Shown here: one piece after another, positions 63,168 through 64,000 of the stretch
Numbering within the stretch: the first letter of the stretch is position 1
Layout: every line of letters begins with the position of its first letter
Origin: a virus
DNA length: 64,000 nucleotides
IMG/VR virus record: IMGVR_UViG_3300012228_000003
Span: 1 to 64,000 of that record
Direction: 5' to 3' (one strand)
The notes under the pieces: model-generated
Told to the model about the DNA's origin: nothing
Database searches by the model: none
Seen by the model: only the letters and a program-made list of their open reading frames with translations
Translations under genes and position numbers: made by a program

Positions 63168-63680
63168 TCAGTCGTCCTTGACCGCCATGATGTGGTTGAC
63201 GATCTCGGCCTTGGTGTTCTTGCCGTGGAGGTCGATGCCCTCCTGCTGAGCAAGGTTGCGCAGCTGCTGGACGTTCATGCGCTGAAGAGACGCCTCGACC
63301 TCCTCGCGAGTCTTCGGCGGAGAACCCTTCTCAGCAGTCTCTGCCTTCGCATCTCCCTCGACCTCCTTGTCCAGCGCTGGGCCGGAGATCGTGCCCTGCG
63401 GAGTCCCGGTCGCCGACTGGAAACCGGTCGAGACCTGACCGCCTGGCGCGGCAGAGGCCTCTACCTTCGGACCCTTGACCTTCTTGGGAGTCCCGCTCAG
63501 CAGGACAAACTTCGCGGCCCCGTGCTTGGCGGCCAGGTCCTCGTCAGACTCGATGGTCGAGCCTTCGGGGTAGGTCCGCGAGGGGCGCTTAGCCCCGACC
63601 TTGATCTGCTCCGGGGTCAACTCCGGCGAGTCAGGGTCAGTCGCGATGTGCTGACCGACCAGCAATTTGAACAGTGCCAT
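63168..63680 (-). CDS. Head-region protein with SAP/HeH-like C-terminus
   Basis: The 170-residue protein starts MALFKLLVGQHIATDPDSPE at 63680, with GAGGAG upstream. Its N-terminus looks like a short beta domain. After a Gly/Pro/Lys-rich linker the C-terminus reads MNVQQLRNLAQQEGIDLHGK and NTKAEIVNHIM, a helix-extended-loop-helix (SAP/Rho-N-like) motif. It follows the capsid gene. A decoration or head-completion role is likely. Confidence 0.55.
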   Translation of the reverse strand: MALFKLLVGQHIATDPDSPELTPEQIKVGAKRPSRTYPEGSTIESDEDLAAKHGAAKFVLLSGTPKKVKGPKVEASAAPGGQVSTGFQSATGTPQGTISGPALDKEVEGDAKAETAEKGSPPKTREEVEASLQRMNVQQLRNLAQQEGIDLHGKNTKAEIVNHIMAVKDD

Positions 63681-63740
63681 GCCATTTCTCCTCAAGGTGA
63701 AGTCAAAGTTATGAGGGGCGAAGTTTCTGCCGTCGTCACA

Positions 63741-64000
63741 TCAAGAGGTCGTACCGTGAATCTCGGCAACGATGCCGTTCGAGGGGGCACGCATCAGGGC
63801 GACCTGGATCATCATGACCATGAACTTCTGGAGCATGCCGCCTCGCTCGTTCCACTGCACGGTCCTCGGCTGCATGCCGTCGATGGCCTGGAACTGGCCA
63901 CGGCTGAGGTCCAGCAGCAAGAGCTGGTAGCCGGAGGTCAGGTAGTCGAGGCGCCGGATGTCGCTGATGCCGTCGATCTCCATGATCCGCTCGCGGACCA
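63741..64000 (-). CDS. Probable major capsid protein, C-terminal part
   Basis: The frame is open at the right edge and ends at 63741 with EIHGTTS. The visible 86 residues include MEIDGISDIRRLDYLTSGYQ and FMVMMIQVALMRAPSNGIVA. The closing pattern of hydrophobic strand, R-A-x-x-N-G-I and a short tail resembles the ends of HK97-fold capsid proteins, and it lies just upstream of head genes. The N-terminus lies outside the window. Confidence 0.55.
   Translation of the reverse strand, partial: VRERIMEIDGISDIRRLDYLTSGYQLLLLDLSRGQFQAIDGMQPRTVQWNERGGMLQKFMVMMIQVALMRAPSNGIVAEIHGTTS

Noticed and set aside
1-64000. CRISPR array, integrase or attachment sites
   Set aside because: No regularly spaced repeats, no tyrosine or serine recombinase motif and no tRNA-type direct repeats were found.

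Overview
The window is most of the genome of a tailed double-stranded DNA phage (Caudoviricetes). The evidence is a small and a large terminase, a DUF1073-type portal, a Mu F-type minor head protein, the C-terminus of a probable major capsid protein, head-tail connectors, a tail tube protein, a tail assembly chaperone with a -1 slippery site, a short tape measure (674 codons) and a beta-helical tail spike. A tape measure of this size with no contractile sheath gene points to a siphovirus-like tail of roughly 100 nm. Base composition is GC-rich apart from a few AT-rich regulatory islands. I see no integrase, excisionase, CI-like repressor, tRNA gene or CRISPR array. The host cannot be named from the sequence. 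The cut ends suggest a circular or circularly permuted genome: a prohead-protease-like gene leaves at the left edge and the capsid gene enters at the right edge, both on the minus strand, so the missing piece is probably only the protease-to-capsid segment.

Layout. Positions 1-6850 (minus): small terminase, a large terminase split into separate ATPase and nuclease genes, portal, Mu F-like protein, a PhoB-type winged-helix protein and the start of the protease. Positions 6980-11586 (minus): small unknown genes, a Spo11/TopVI-A-like protein, a small protein ending in a perfect SSB C-terminal tip, a winged-helix protein, three tandem small genes containing two simple-sequence tracts, a CmoA-like carboxy-SAM synthase and a decayed GIY-YIG/NUMOD3 homing endonuclease. 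One plus-strand winged-helix gene (11792-12190) follows. Positions 12243-27424 (minus): DNA modification and replication genes, namely a C5-cytosine methyltransferase fused to a UDG-like domain, a ParB-like protein, an N4/N6 methyltransferase, a primase-helicase, a family A polymerase, an HNH protein, a Sak4/RecA-like ATPase with a probable ssDNA-binding partner, an HD phosphohydrolase, a PD-(D/E)XK nuclease, a 4Fe-4S UDG and a RuvC-like resolvase. A divergent promoter region at 27425-27592 starts a plus-strand block (27683-34789) with a ParB-like protein and a UvrD-type helicase interrupted by a class 3 intein.

Positions 34884-43251 (minus) form a tightly overlapping operon for sugar-nucleotide synthesis and glycosyl transfer. 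Positions 43610-64000 (minus) hold virion, tail, spike and probable lysis genes. The spike and membrane/lysis cassette lies between the capsid gene and the head-tail connector genes, which is an unusual place for it.

The most exciting signal is the pairing of a CmoA-like enzyme, which keeps the Arg that binds the carboxylate of carboxy-SAM, with a phage C5-cytosine methyltransferase whose motif X Asn is replaced by Arg. That is the position at which an engineered Lys lets M.MpeI use carboxy-SAM. The phage may make 5-carboxymethylcytosine naturally. Other notable signals are a stand-alone SSB-tip mimic, two SD-less genes preceded by hairpins with an identical 12-nt loop and compensating stems, DnaJ-type zinc insertions in two sugar-nucleotide enzymes, and shared N- and C-terminal peptides on unrelated proteins.
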